Shown here in pieces: positions 55,582 through 64,000 of a stretch of DNA of 64,000 nt. Below the pieces are notes generated by a model. It was not told the DNA's origin, ran no database searches, and saw only the letters and a list, made by a program, of their open reading frames with translations. Source of the stretch: Lachnospiraceae bacterium (lineage in GTDB: Bacteria > Bacillota > Clostridia > Lachnospirales > Lachnospiraceae); the NCBI GenBank assembly GCA_017474455.1, contig JAFVHP010000034.1, forward strand, positions 1 to 64,000, given 5' to 3'. How positions within the stretch are numbered: the stretch's first letter is position 1; each line of letters opens with the position of its first letter. A program made the position numbers and the translations under genes.

Positions 55582-56798
55582 AATACGATTTTGAGTCTCT
55601 GATAGACAGACGGGGCATGGATGCAATTGCAGTAGATGCTGTAGGCAATCCGGAGATCCCGATGGGGCCTGACGGGCCAAAAGACGGTTTTGACGTTATT
55701 CCGATGTGGATCGCCGATATGAGTTTTGTCACTGCACCTTCCATCACGGAGGCAATGAAGAAAAGACTGGATCATCCGCTGTTCGGTTACTTCGCGACAA
55801 GGAAAGAGTATTATGAAGCCATTTCCTTCTGGCATCAGAAAAGAAACAATATGCCTCCGATCCCCGCTGAAGCGATCGGCTATGAGAACGGTGTGCTGGG
55901 CGGCGTGATCAGCGCACTGAATGTCCTTTGTTCAAAAGGTGACAATGTCCTTCTGCATTCCCCGACGTATATCGGTTTTCAGTTTTCACTGGCCGACAAC
56001 GGCTATCACATGATCCAGTCACCGCTCATCAAGGATGAAAACGGCATAGACAGGATGGACCTTGCGGATATGGAAGAGAAGATCATCAGGAACCATATCC
56101 ATGCGGCAGTATTCTGCTCGCCTCACAATCCTACCGGCAGAGTCTGGGAAAGAGAAGAGCTGGAGGATATGTACGCGCTGTTTAAAAAGCATGACGTATA
56201 TGTGGTCTGTGATGAGATCTGGTCAGACCTCCTGATCGGTGATTCCCGCCATATACCGGCCCAGAGCATCAGTGAAGACGCAAGGAACAGGACCGTCGCT
56301 CTTTACGCGCCGTCCAAGACATTCAGTCTTGCCGGCCTTATCGGCAGTTACAGGATAGTCTATAATCCTTACCTCAGGGACAGGATTGAAAAAGAACAGG
56401 CCCTGTCTCATTACAATTCGATGAATGTACTGTCCATGTACGCACTGATAGGGGCATACAGTGAGACGGGCATGGAATGGCTCGACGAACTCAAAACAGT
56501 CCTGACAGAAAATGTGGATTACGCCTGCAGATTCATTGAAGAGAAGTTCAAAGGCGTATGCACGTCCAGACCGCAGGGAACATATATGCTGTTCGTGGAT
56601 TGCACCGGATGGTGCAAAGAACACGGCCGCACCATCCACGAAGTGGAAAAAGCCGCCTGGGATGTCGGCGTGGCTCTTCAGGACGGGACTATGTTCGGAG
56701 GCGAATACACCTTAAGGCTGAATCTCGCACTGCCGCATTCCCGTCTTATCGAAGCCTTCGACCGTCTGGACAGATATGTGTTCAACCCGGCAGAATGA
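55578..56798 (+). CDS. MalY/PatB-type C-S beta-lyase (PLP enzyme)
   Basis: Pyridoxal-phosphate aminotransferase-fold protein of 406 residues. Relatives cleave cystathionine or cysteine conjugates to pyruvate, ammonia and a thiol. It opens MKYDFESLIDRRGMDAI, which is typical of PatB/MalY, has FCSPHNPTGRVW, the DEIWSDL segment and the PLP lysine in SKTFSLAGL. It is coupled to the M20 peptidase by ATGA overlap, which suggests peptide-derived cysteine conjugate use. Its last 17 bases overlap the convergent kinase gene. Confidence 0.92.
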   Translation: MKYDFESLIDRRGMDAIAVDAVGNPEIPMGPDGPKDGFDVIPMWIADMSFVTAPSITEAMKKRLDHPLFGYFATRKEYYEAISFWHQKRNNMPPIPAEAIGYENGVLGGVISALNVLCSKGDNVLLHSPTYIGFQFSLADNGYHMIQSPLIKDENGIDRMDLADMEEKIIRNHIHAAVFCSPHNPTGRVWEREELEDMYALFKKHDVYVVCDEIWSDLLIGDSRHIPAQSISEDARNRTVALYAPSKTFSLAGLIGSYRIVYNPYLRDRIEKEQALSHYNSMNVLSMYALIGAYSETGMEWLDELKTVLTENVDYACRFIEEKFKGVCTSRPQGTYMLFVDCTGWCKEHGRTIHEVEKAAWDVGVALQDGTMFGGEYTLRLNLALPHSRLIEAFDRLDRYVFNPAE

Positions 56799-58095
56799 CA
56801 TAAAAGCAGACACTTTCCGGCGGGATCCTTACTGCACTGATCGTACCGTGATGCGCTTCACAGATCGCTTTCGCGGAAGAAAGGCCTATACCGGACCCGC
56901 CGCTGTTCCTGCTCCTTGACGGATCCGAACGGTAAAAACGCTCGAAAAACCTTTCGGGATCTTCTTCCGAAAGATCTTTACAGCTGTTCGTTATCGCAAG
57001 CCTGACGTTCTTGCCCTTTTTCAGCTCGATGACGACGGATCCGCCGTCATCGGTGTATTTCAGCGCGTTATCCAGAAGAATATTGCAGAGCTGCCGGAGC
57101 AGCTCCCTGTCACCCCTGACCTGAACGCCGGGGGTGATTTTTTCTGTTATGGTCAGCTGCAGGGCGGCAACGCGCGGATCCATATCCCGGATACAGCCGA
57201 TCAGAAGTTCCGAGAGAGAAACATCCGTTATATTGAGAGCTTTTTCAGGGTCATCCAGCCTGGCCAGCAGCAGAAGCTGGCTGATCAGGGATGTCATACG
57301 GGTGATCTGGTCCCGGATGCTCTTTGTCCATTTATTCTCTGTTCCGGTGAGCTCGAGGACATCGGTATCTGCAGAAATGACAGCCAGCGGGGTCTTCAGT
57401 TCATGGCCGGCATCGGAGATGAACCGTTTCTGCTTCTCCATGGCTTCTACATAGGGCCTGACGGCCTTGCCTGAAAACAGAAATACCAGCAGGAACATCG
57501 CTCCCATTGTCAGACAGCCCATAAGGAGAGATGTCTTCAGCAGGGATAGCGCATTATAGAACCCGTCCGAACAGTCCGTAAAGATAAGGAGTATATCTGT
57601 GCCTTCCAGGGAAGGCGCTGCCAGATAGCGCCATGTCCCGTAATAACCTTTTTCGGGTCCGGTCACAGCCTCCGCACCGCCGGTCTGGGAAAGGACGTCC
57701 CCGGCATATTCCAGAGCCGATTCTTCGGAGATGGCAGTGTTGATGAAAGTGAATACACTGTTTCCGTCCCGGTCGACGCAGACAGTGAAATAACGTGGAT
57801 CCGGCAGGCCCCTGTCCGGAGAGCCGAGTGTCATGAATGCCTTCCTGCCGGGAAACATTCCCGTCCTGGCCGTCCCGGAGGCCTGATCATCACCGTCCGG
57901 TCCTTCCGGCAGTCCATAGGGACCGGCCTGGGCGGCTTTTCCGTTATTGTTGTAAATGCGCATAAGCTCATTGTCCGCCCTTTTTGTGATCTGCATGAAG
58001 TTAAAAAGATTAAGGATCAGCAGCAGCAGGACGATAATGATAAGGAGGGAGAGCATCGCGGTGGCTATGAATTTCTTTCTGAGTTTAGCAGTCAT
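56782..58095 (-). CDS. two-component sensor histidine kinase
   Basis: Membrane kinase of 437 residues with two membrane helices (about 10-31 and 187-208) around an extracytoplasmic sensor of about 150 residues with no recognisable domain. The HisKA phospho-acceptor is His231 in DAGHELKTPL; the ATPase has NILLDNALKYT (N box) and GSGIGLSSAKAI (G box). It is encoded 13 bases after the response regulator gene on the minus strand, and its 3' end overlaps patB on the opposite strand. Signal unknown. Confidence 0.94.
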   Translation of the reverse strand: MTAKLRKKFIATAMLSLLIIIVLLLLILNLFNFMQITKRADNELMRIYNNNGKAAQAGPYGLPEGPDGDDQASGTARTGMFPGRKAFMTLGSPDRGLPDPRYFTVCVDRDGNSVFTFINTAISEESALEYAGDVLSQTGGAEAVTGPEKGYYGTWRYLAAPSLEGTDILLIFTDCSDGFYNALSLLKTSLLMGCLTMGAMFLLVFLFSGKAVRPYVEAMEKQKRFISDAGHELKTPLAVISADTDVLELTGTENKWTKSIRDQITRMTSLISQLLLLARLDDPEKALNITDVSLSELLIGCIRDMDPRVAALQLTITEKITPGVQVRGDRELLRQLCNILLDNALKYTDDGGSVVIELKKGKNVRLAITNSCKDLSEEDPERFFERFYRSDPSRSRNSGGSGIGLSSAKAICEAHHGTISAVRIPPESVCFYVILPG

Positions 58096-58108
58096 ACGTA
58101 TCCTTTCA

Positions 58109-58789
58109 TCATTCCGCAGAAGGGCAGGCTACGGTATAACCCAATCCTCTAAGTGACCTGATCTCGACGAAAGAGCCTGCGCTTTTCAGCTTTTTGCGCA
58201 GATTGGAGATGTACACCCAGACAATATCGCTTTCCACGTCACTGTCAGACCATATGCTGTCCATGAACCTCTCCGGCGATATGACTTTGCCCGGATCAAG
58301 CATCAGCATTTCAAGCATCTGGAATTCACGTCCGGAAAGAGTCAGTGCCGTACCGTTTTCCGTACGGATGGAGAAATCCGTCCTCGAAAGGATCAGGTCG
58401 CCGTACTTCAGTTCGTTTGGAGCAAATTCTTCTTTACGCCGCATCATGGCACGGACCCTGGCCAGCAGTTCGCCCATATCGAAGGGCTTGGAAATATAAT
58501 CGTCGGCGCCGGCATCCAGGCCCCTGATCCGGTCATCGACCTGGGTTTTCGCGGTCAGGAACAGGGCCGGGGTATTGATGCGGGAAGCGCGCAGCTTTTC
58601 CAGCACGGCGACCCCGTCCATCCCGGGCATCATTATGTCCAGGATCAGCCCGTCATACTGTCCGGTCATGGCATAGGAGAGGGCATCTGTCCCGTTATCG
58701 ACTGCGTCGACCGTGTAGCGGCTGTGTTCCAGTATGGCTTTCAAAGCTTCGAGAAGATCAGGTTCGTCTTCTGCCAGTAATATCCTCAT
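58109..58789 (-). CDS. OmpR/PhoB family response regulator
   Basis: Protein of 226 residues: receiver domain with acidic pocket EDE at 7-9, phosphorylation site Asp51 in LILDIMMPG, Thr and Lys (FLTAK, SKPF) and a winged-helix C-terminal domain with VYISNLRKKL. It begins 2 bases after tmcAL and precedes its partner kinase, so all three are likely one minus-strand transcript. Target genes are not visible. Confidence 0.95.
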   Translation of the reverse strand: MRILLAEDEPDLLEALKAILEHSRYTVDAVDNGTDALSYAMTGQYDGLILDIMMPGMDGVAVLEKLRASRINTPALFLTAKTQVDDRIRGLDAGADDYISKPFDMGELLARVRAMMRRKEEFAPNELKYGDLILSRTDFSIRTENGTALTLSGREFQMLEMLMLDPGKVISPERFMDSIWSDSDVESDIVWVYISNLRKKLKSAGSFVEIRSLRGLGYTVACPSAE

Positions 58790-58791
58790 AT

Positions 58792-60009
58792 TCAGACCTC
58801 ATCATTGATCATCAGGAAACGTCTCGTCCGCTGCTGCTGCATGCGGCTCATATCATTCCTGTGCGTGTATGTCTTTTTCCACAGTATTGCTTCATACAGA
58901 TCCCCGGCAGCTTCTTCCCGGTCCATTACTACCTGCTGAAGGGGATCCAGAAGGGCATATGACCTTTTTGAACCGGTAATGACAGTAAGGCCGGAGGTGC
59001 TGCTGATCATGGAAAGGGCAGGCCCGGCCGAGCTGCGCATGCCCAGCAGGTGTATATATGAAGCATAGCCGGAAGCTTTATGCGCGGCAGCTTCCTCTTC
59101 AGTCATTCCGAGGATTATATGCATCAGGACTCTGGAGATCCTTGTGTAGGTATAATTCCTGCATTTGATCATTCCCGCCATTTCACCAAAGGAAGTGAAG
59201 GACGGGAGAGCTTTCCATATTCTGTCGCATAGCTCCCGGCTGACATCATAATATCGGGTAAGATCGGTCTTCCTGAACAGTTCCTCCCTGAGTTTATAGA
59301 GCAGGAGATCGGAGAAATCCTCCTCGGACAAAGCAGGGAGCCCGGCGTATATCGTCCGGAAATCTAAAGCCATTGCCGCATCGGGAGGATCTTCATGAAG
59401 AAGGCGGTCACTGTCCATATAATAACTGCGCAGTTCCGAGGCCGAAGGGGCAGCCGTGCGCGGAAGGGCATGGGCGGTTATCCCGGATCCCCGCTCCTTC
59501 AGCGCGATCAGGTACTGAAGACCCAGGATATCATTCGGCGTATCCGGCATCCGGATCCCCATCCTGCCGGCCGCATATGTGAACGCCTCCGGATAGGAAG
59601 AGCCTTCGGCGACGCGTTCCCTGATGAATTCCTGCAGATCCGGACCCGATCCGTAAAGCGCCGAAGCAGACCGTTCCAACACCTCGATATCCCCGCATTC
59701 CGAACCGAAGCACAGGTCCGTGACGACGCCCAGCCTGTCGGCCATCGCAACAGCACCCCTGGCAAAACCGTCGGCTGAAGACAGAGCGGTATACAAAGGC
59801 AGTTCGATAACGATATCCGCACCGTTTTCCAGAAGCGCCCTGCTCCGTGTATATTTGTCTATGCACGCAGGTGCGCCGCGCTGCACATAGTCACCGCTCA
59901 GAAGAACAATACAAAAGTCTGCGCCTGTTGTTTTTCTGGCCCTGCTGATCAGGTCGATATGACCTTTATGCAGCGGATTGCATTCTGCTATGATACCCAG
60001 TACCCGCAA
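58792..60009 (-). CDS. tmcAL: tRNA(Met) cytidine acetate ligase TmcAL
   Basis: Makes N4-acetylcytidine at the wobble base of elongator tRNA-Met from acetate and ATP. The 405-residue protein has the nucleotidyltransferase HxGH-type motif NPLHKGH at 13-19 and later SSKR-like SGLTVITGSKR typical of YlbM. The start is a TTG (60007-60009 on the minus strand) with GGAGG 6 bases upstream, matching the conserved MRVLGIIAE-type N-terminus. It is divergent from pta and ackA, which produce and handle acetate; this order is common in Firmicutes. Confidence 0.94.
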   Translation of the reverse strand: MRVLGIIAECNPLHKGHIDLISRARKTTGADFCIVLLSGDYVQRGAPACIDKYTRSRALLENGADIVIELPLYTALSSADGFARGAVAMADRLGVVTDLCFGSECGDIEVLERSASALYGSGPDLQEFIRERVAEGSSYPEAFTYAAGRMGIRMPDTPNDILGLQYLIALKERGSGITAHALPRTAAPSASELRSYYMDSDRLLHEDPPDAAMALDFRTIYAGLPALSEEDFSDLLLYKLREELFRKTDLTRYYDVSRELCDRIWKALPSFTSFGEMAGMIKCRNYTYTRISRVLMHIILGMTEEEAAAHKASGYASYIHLLGMRSSAGPALSMISSTSGLTVITGSKRSYALLDPLQQVVMDREEAAGDLYEAILWKKTYTHRNDMSRMQQQRTRRFLMINDEV

Positions 60010-60175
60010 TACCGTCCTCCGGATCCTCTGAACAACAAATTGAAGAATATACCTGTTAATGAACGTCTATATTGAAATAAGTATACTGAAAAAGGCAAAA
60101 TCGTGATAGAATAATTAGGCAAATTTTGTTGCGTGTATTTCATAATTTGAATCTGGATTTAAGAGGAGAAAGACC
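60010..60175. other. divergent intergenic region tmcAL / pta
   Basis: A 166-base A/T-rich spacer that must hold start signals for both strands. I see TAGAAT near 60104-60109 as a possible -10 box for pta without a good -35, and several TATACT-like boxes, but no promoter that can be placed with confidence, and no hairpin or riboswitch. Confidence 0.4.
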
Positions 60176-61174
60176 ATGGCATTTATCGACAAGATCAAGG
60201 AAAAGGCAAAAGCAGATATCAAGACTATCGTCCTGCCTGAATCTGAAGACGACCGCACAATACTGGCTGCCGCAAAGATCGTGGAAGAAAAAATAGCAAA
60301 TATCGTTATCATCGGCCCTGTAAAGGATGTCCAGGATAAGGCAGCAGCCCTGGGCGTGTCCATCGACGGCTGCAGGATCGTCGATCCCGCCGACTGTGCC
60401 GATTTCGATACATATGTAAATGTTCTTTACGAAGCCAGGAAGAACAAAGGAATGACCCCCGAAGCCGCAAGAGAGATCCTGCTGAAGGATTATCTTACCT
60501 TCGGTATCGTCATGGTCAAGAACAATGACGCAGACGGAATGGTAGCCGGAGCTTCCCACGCTACATCGGATACACTGCGGCCCGCACTGCAGATCATCCG
60601 TACAGCCCCCGGCGTCAAGCTCGTTTCCGCTTTCTTCGTTATGGATGTCCCGGACTGCGAGTACGGTGAGAACGGGACTTTCATCTTTGCCGACAGCGGC
60701 CTGAACCAGGATCCTGACTGCGAACAGCTTGCCGCGATCGCAGATTCCAGCGCAAAGAGCTTTGAAGCCCTTACAGGCGCGCCTGCCAAAGTCGCCATGA
60801 TCTCTCATTCCACCAAGGGCAGCGCGAAGCATGCACTGGTCGATAAAGTCCTGGAGGCCTTAAGAATCGCGAAAGAAGAGTATCCTTATCTTGCTATTGA
60901 CGGTGAACTCCAGGTCGACGCCGCCATCGTTCCTTCAGTTGCCAGCTCCAAGGCTCCCGGCAGCGAAGTCGCCGGCCACGCCAATGTTCTTATCTTCCCG
61001 AACCTTGACGCCGGAAACAGCGCATACAAGCTGGTCCAGAGACTTGCCAAGGCGGAAGCGTACGGACCTATGCTCCAGGGTATTGCCAGACCGGTCAATG
61101 ACCTTTCCAGGGGCTGCAGTTATGAAGATATCGTCGGCGTTGTCGCCCTGACAGCAGTACAGGCACAGATGTAA
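60176..61174 (+). CDS. pta: phosphate acetyltransferase
   Basis: Converts acetyl-CoA and phosphate to acetyl phosphate, first half of acetate fermentation. The 332-residue single-domain form (no P-loop N-domain) has KTIVLPESEDDRTI at the start, GMVAGASH and the family block PGSEVAGHANVLIFPNLDAG. GAGGAGAAAG precedes the ATG. It is 85 bases before ackA, with a small inverted repeat in the gap (61176-61182 with 61198-61204). Confidence 0.96.
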   Translation: MAFIDKIKEKAKADIKTIVLPESEDDRTILAAAKIVEEKIANIVIIGPVKDVQDKAAALGVSIDGCRIVDPADCADFDTYVNVLYEARKNKGMTPEAAREILLKDYLTFGIVMVKNNDADGMVAGASHATSDTLRPALQIIRTAPGVKLVSAFFVMDVPDCEYGENGTFIFADSGLNQDPDCEQLAAIADSSAKSFEALTGAPAKVAMISHSTKGSAKHALVDKVLEALRIAKEEYPYLAIDGELQVDAAIVPSVASSKAPGSEVAGHANVLIFPNLDAGNSAYKLVQRLAKAEAYGPMLQGIARPVNDLSRGCSYEDIVGVVALTAVQAQM

Positions 61175-61259
61175 GACCGGCATCAAAAGATCCCTTCTGC
61201 CGGTTCCGTGCAGCACAGCGTCATTTGGATAAACAAAGAAAATAAAGAGGATTAATATC

Positions 61260-62459
61260 ATGAATGTACTTGTAATCAACTGCGGCAGTTCATCACTGAA
61301 ATTCCAGGTGATCGATACCGAGAGCGAAACACTGCTGGCAAAAGGCCTTTGCGAACGTATCGGTATCGACGGTTCCATTTCCTATGAAAACGTCGCGCGC
61401 GGTCTGGATAAGAAGACTACGGCTACCGCAATTCCCAATCATAAAGTAGCGATCGAACTTGTCCTGTCAGCCATTACCGCTGCCGAAGACGGTGTCGTTT
61501 CATCTCTGGACGAGATCGCCGCGATCGGTCACAGGGTCGTACATGGCGGTGAAAGGTTTACAAAGCCTGTGCTGATCGATGACGATGTGATCAAAGGAAT
61601 AGCGGAATGCGCTGATCTTGCGCCTCTTCACAATCCGGCAAACCTTACCGGAATCGAAGCGTGCCGCGAAGTAATGCCTTCGACCCCCATGGTCGCCGTA
61701 TTCGATACCGCGTTCCATCAGACCATGCCGTCCAAAGCCTACATGTATGCTATACCGCTGAAGTACTATGAGGATTACAAGATCCGCAGATACGGCTTCC
61801 ACGGCACCAGCCACGCTTTCGTATCCGCAGCAGCCGCAGAGTATCTCGGGCGTGATATAAGCAGCCTGAAGATCATCGTCTGCCATCTCGGCAACGGATC
61901 CAGTGTTTCAGCTGTTAAGAACGGCAAATGTGTGGATACCTCCATGGATCTCACCCCTCTCGAGGGACTGATCATGGGGACCAGGAGCGGTGATCTGGAT
62001 CCCGCCATCGTCGAGTATATAGCCAACAAGGAAGGCAGCTCCGCTTCCGACGTGCTGAACATCCTTCAGAAGAAATCCGGTGTCTTCGGACTTTCAGGCG
62101 GTATTTCTTCTGATTTCCGTGATCTCTGGAAGGCAAAGGAAGAGGGCAGTGACAGCGCCAGGCTCGCACTGGAAGCCTTCTCGTACAGAGTGGCAAAATA
62201 TATCGGCGCATATGCCGCGGCCATGAACGGTGTTGACGTTATCTGCTTCACGGCCGGTGTCGGTGAGAATGACGGAAACGTCCGTGCGGATATCCTTTCC
62301 TACCTTGGTTATCTCGGGATCGAAATGGATGCCGAAGCCAATAAGAAGCGCGGCGCCATAACGGATATCGCCACCGAAAACAGTAAGGTCAGAGTACTTG
62401 TCATTCCTACAAACGAAGAACTTGCAATTGCAAGAGAAACAGCGGCACTTTGCGGTTGA
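61260..62459 (+). CDS. ackA: acetate kinase
   Basis: Converts acetyl phosphate and ADP to acetate and ATP. The 399-residue ASKHA protein starts VLVINCGSSSLKFQ, has HGGERF, the Asp and Arg catalytic region FDTAFH, and HLGNGSS and GVGEN adenine-site loops. GAGGATTAAT precedes the ATG. Together with pta it gives substrate-level ATP, and it may feed acetate to TmcAL encoded on the other strand. Its stop TGA lies inside the -35 box of rpmF. Confidence 0.97.
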   Translation: MNVLVINCGSSSLKFQVIDTESETLLAKGLCERIGIDGSISYENVARGLDKKTTATAIPNHKVAIELVLSAITAAEDGVVSSLDEIAAIGHRVVHGGERFTKPVLIDDDVIKGIAECADLAPLHNPANLTGIEACREVMPSTPMVAVFDTAFHQTMPSKAYMYAIPLKYYEDYKIRRYGFHGTSHAFVSAAAAEYLGRDISSLKIIVCHLGNGSSVSAVKNGKCVDTSMDLTPLEGLIMGTRSGDLDPAIVEYIANKEGSSASDVLNILQKKSGVFGLSGGISSDFRDLWKAKEEGSDSARLALEAFSYRVAKYIGAYAAAMNGVDVICFTAGVGENDGNVRADILSYLGYLGIEMDAEANKKRGAITDIATENSKVRVLVIPTNEELAIARETAALCG

Positions 62460-62484
62460 CAAAAATCTGAAGTCAATTTATAAT
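62456..62484 (+). promoter_or_regulatory. perfect consensus promoter of rpmF
   Basis: TTGACA (62456-62461), 17-base spacer, TATAAT (62479-62484), overlapping the ackA stop. Confidence 0.9.
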
Positions 62485-62521
62485 CCGTATTTGTGACTAT
62501 GCGTTTTAAGGAGGTTCAAGT

Positions 62522-62704
62522 ATGTCTATCTGCCCTAAGAATAAATCATCCAGAAGCCATCGTGACAAGAGGAGAGCCAATTGGAAAATGACTGCTCCCA
62601 CACTTGTTAAGTGCAGCAAGTGCGGCGCTCTTATGATGCCCCACAGAGTCTGCGCTAACTGCGGCTCATATAATAAGAAAGAGATCATCAGCACAGAAGC
62701 CTGA
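62522..62704 (+). CDS. rpmF: ribosomal protein L32, zinc type
   Basis: Large-subunit protein L32, 60 residues, with the basic SSRSHRDKRRANWK segment and both zinc pairs CSKC (31-34) and CANC (44-47). AAGGAGG lies 7 bases before the ATG. It is linked to fatty-acid genes plsX and acpP, a widespread arrangement, though a terminator lies between. Confidence 0.97.
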   Translation: MSICPKNKSSRSHRDKRRANWKMTAPTLVKCSKCGALMMPHRVCANCGSYNKKEIISTEA

Positions 62705-62737
62705 TCTGGCTGGATGGTCTTTTCAGTACGATGATTT

Positions 62738-62774
62738 TAAAGCCGGTGTTTCATTGATATGGAGCACCGGCTTT
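62738..62774 (+). terminator. terminator after rpmF
   Basis: Ten-base perfect stem (62738-62747 with 62764-62773), loop of 16 bases, short T run after it. The long loop makes it a moderate terminator. Confidence 0.6.
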
Positions 62775-62775
62775 T

Positions 62776-62804
62776 GTTGCATTTCAAACGCCGCTTTAGT
62801 ATAT
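62776..62804 (+). promoter_or_regulatory. promoter of plsX
   Basis: TTGCAT (62776-62781), 17-base spacer, TATATT (62799-62804). No FapR-type operator was recognised after it. Confidence 0.65.
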
Positions 62805-62848
62805 TTATGAAATGATAATCTTACTGGAACGTCAGGTAAAGGATAATT

Positions 62849-63883
62849 ATGTCTGATCGGATCACAAGAGTCGCACTGGATGCCATGGGCGGGGACAACG
62901 CTCCGCTCGAAATAATAAAAGGCGCGGTGCAGGCTGTGCAACAGAACAGCTCGGTTGAGATCACGCTGGTAGGCAGGCAGGCCGATATATCCGGAATTCT
63001 TTCGGACCTGTCTTTTTCTTCTGACAGGCTGAATATCTGTCCGGCTTCAGAAGTCATCGAAATGGCCGAACCGCCTGTAAACGCGATCCGCACAAAGAAG
63101 GATTCCTCCATGGTAAAGGGAATGCTTCTTGTAAAGGACGGGACCTGTGACGCCTTTATAACAGCCGGCAGTACCGGAGCCTGCCTGGTGGGCGGCCAGG
63201 TATTGGTCGGCAGGTTAAAAGGCATTGAGCGGCCGCCTCTTGCACCGCTTCTTCCTACCGCGAAGGGGCCGGTCCTTCTGATCGACTGCGGCGCGAATGT
63301 GGATGCCAGGTCATCCCATCTGGTCCAGTTTGCTCAGATGGGTTCCATATATATGGAAAACATAGCCGGCATTAAAGATCCGAGAGTGGGCCTGTTCAAT
63401 ATCGGGCAGGAACCTGAAAAAGGCAATGCGCTTGTCAAGGAAACGTATCCTCTGCTGGAAGAACTGGATACGATCAACTTTATCGGCAACGTCGAAGCCA
63501 GGGATATCCCGGCAGGGGTATGCGATGTCGTCGTATGCGATGCTTTTGTCGGCAACGCGATCCTGAAGATGTATGAGGGCGTAGCTTCGGTGCTTTTAAA
63601 AGAGATCAAGACCGCAATGGTCTCTAATCCGGTCTCTACTATCGGGGCGATGCTTGTTAAGGGGACGCTGAAAAAAAACCTTCAGCGTTTTGACAGTTCA
63701 CAGTATGGCGGGGCTCCGCTCCTCGGACTTAAGGGCCTTGTTGTAAAAACACACGGAAACGCGGATGCGGATACTGTATGCAACAGCATCCTGCAGTGCA
63801 TCAGTTTCCACGAAGCGGACATCAACGCTAAATTTAAGGATATCATGCAGCTGGTGGACAGGACCGCCGGCAAGGATTCGTAG
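62849..63883 (+). CDS. plsX: phosphate acyltransferase PlsX
   Basis: Makes acyl phosphate from acyl-ACP for the PlsY route to phosphatidic acid. The 344-residue protein begins RVALDAMGGDNAP, has SAGSTGA-like AGSTGACLVGG, and VLLIDCGANVD, and GNVEARD. An AAAGGA site precedes the ATG. It precedes acpP, its substrate carrier, by about 47 bases. Confidence 0.97.
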   Translation: MSDRITRVALDAMGGDNAPLEIIKGAVQAVQQNSSVEITLVGRQADISGILSDLSFSSDRLNICPASEVIEMAEPPVNAIRTKKDSSMVKGMLLVKDGTCDAFITAGSTGACLVGGQVLVGRLKGIERPPLAPLLPTAKGPVLLIDCGANVDARSSHLVQFAQMGSIYMENIAGIKDPRVGLFNIGQEPEKGNALVKETYPLLEELDTINFIGNVEARDIPAGVCDVVVCDAFVGNAILKMYEGVASVLLKEIKTAMVSNPVSTIGAMLVKGTLKKNLQRFDSSQYGGAPLLGLKGLVVKTHGNADADTVCNSILQCISFHEADINAKFKDIMQLVDRTAGKDS

Positions 63884-63930
63884 TACCAAAAACATTATAA
63901 GTCTGCTCGCGCAGAGAAAGTGAAGGAAGT

Positions 63931-64000
63931 ATGGATCAGGATTTATTGAAACTGAAGAACATCATCGCTGACACACTGAATGTTGACCCGGATGAGATCG
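63931..64000 (+). CDS. acpP: acyl carrier protein, 3' end beyond the window
   Basis: The last 70 bases open with ATG and give DLLKLKNIIADTLNVDPDEI, the first helix of an acyl carrier protein. The phosphopantetheine serine lies beyond the window. GAAGGAAG lies 3-5 bases before the ATG. Confidence 0.85.
   Translation, partial: MDQDLLKLKNIIADTLNVDPDEI

Noticed and set aside
1-64000. CRISPR arrays, insertion sequences, prophage, rRNA or toxin-antitoxin pairs
   Set aside because: No repeated spacer arrays, transposase, integrase, phage or rRNA sequence was seen. The only repeats are short hairpins.

Overview
The window looks like a stretch of ordinary chromosome from a low-to-mid GC Gram-positive anaerobe of the Clostridia, most probably a Lachnospiraceae relative. 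The reasons are AGGAGG-type ribosome binding sites with ATG, GTG and TTG starts, a single-chain PurL of 1272 residues, AddAB instead of RecBCD, a YerC/HisR-type TrpR-like regulator, QueH, a TPP-riboswitch thiamine salvage operon, a DUF6106 protein, and the rpmE / DUF1385 / prmC / prfA and ackA / rpmF / plsX / acpP orders. No rRNA, IS element, prophage, CRISPR array or defence island is visible. Coding density is very high and many genes overlap by 1 to 4 bases. The taxonomic placement is inference from gene content, not a computed phylogeny.

Layout. 1-5.7 kb: clpC (cut at the edge), radA, a bacterial PH-domain gene and fumC, closed by a hairpin terminator facing tRNA-Trp. 5.9-8.1 kb: a GNAT gene that seems to have no leader, a GH88/GH105-like hydrolase and a TetR regulator. 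8.2-14.5 kb: purL-queH-argS, overlapping. 14.5-21.2 kb: amino-acid genes (dapA, dapB, a fungal-type hisA, then hom and lysC) around a cold-shock gene and yerC/hisR, followed by a DUF6106 membrane protein. 21.2-25.6 kb: guaB, glnS, a convergent TetR gene and a YtxH-like acidic protein. 25.7-35.0 kb: uraA, a NagD-like HAD phosphatase, addB and addA.

35.0-40.0 kb is a thiamine locus: a thiamine pyrophosphokinase gene broken by a one-base shift, then promoter, TPP riboswitch, terminator, thiD, cytX, thiW and a fused thiE-thiM. Together the four intact genes import and activate the pyrimidine (HMP) and thiazole halves of thiamine and join them to thiamine phosphate. 40.0-45.9 kb: HAD phosphatase, CPBP membrane protease, rpmE, DUF1385, prmC, prfA, pheA. 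46.0-51.2 kb: ppx, ppk and a PurF-like gene that lacks the catalytic cysteine and is also interrupted by a one-base shift. 51.2-53.8 kb: a metal-resistance operon (ArsR/CzrA-like sensor, separate HMA protein, P1B ATPase) and tRNA-Ala(CGC). 53.9-60.0 kb: flavin-binding protein, M20 peptidase, MalY/PatB lyase, and on the other strand tmcAL, a response regulator and a histidine kinase. 60.2-64 kb: pta, ackA, rpmF, plsX and the first codons of acpP.

I did not find a convincing new multi-gene system. The best candidates for a second look are the glutaminase-dead PurF paralogue that keeps its PRPP loop and Fe-S cysteines, the fungal-type HisA beside a HisR-type regulator, the ThiE-ThiM fusion under a riboswitch, two promoters whose -35 box sits in the loop of a perfect inverted repeat (uraA and the metal operon), a probable leaderless GNAT mRNA, and a 23-codon ORF that overlaps the start of lysC.
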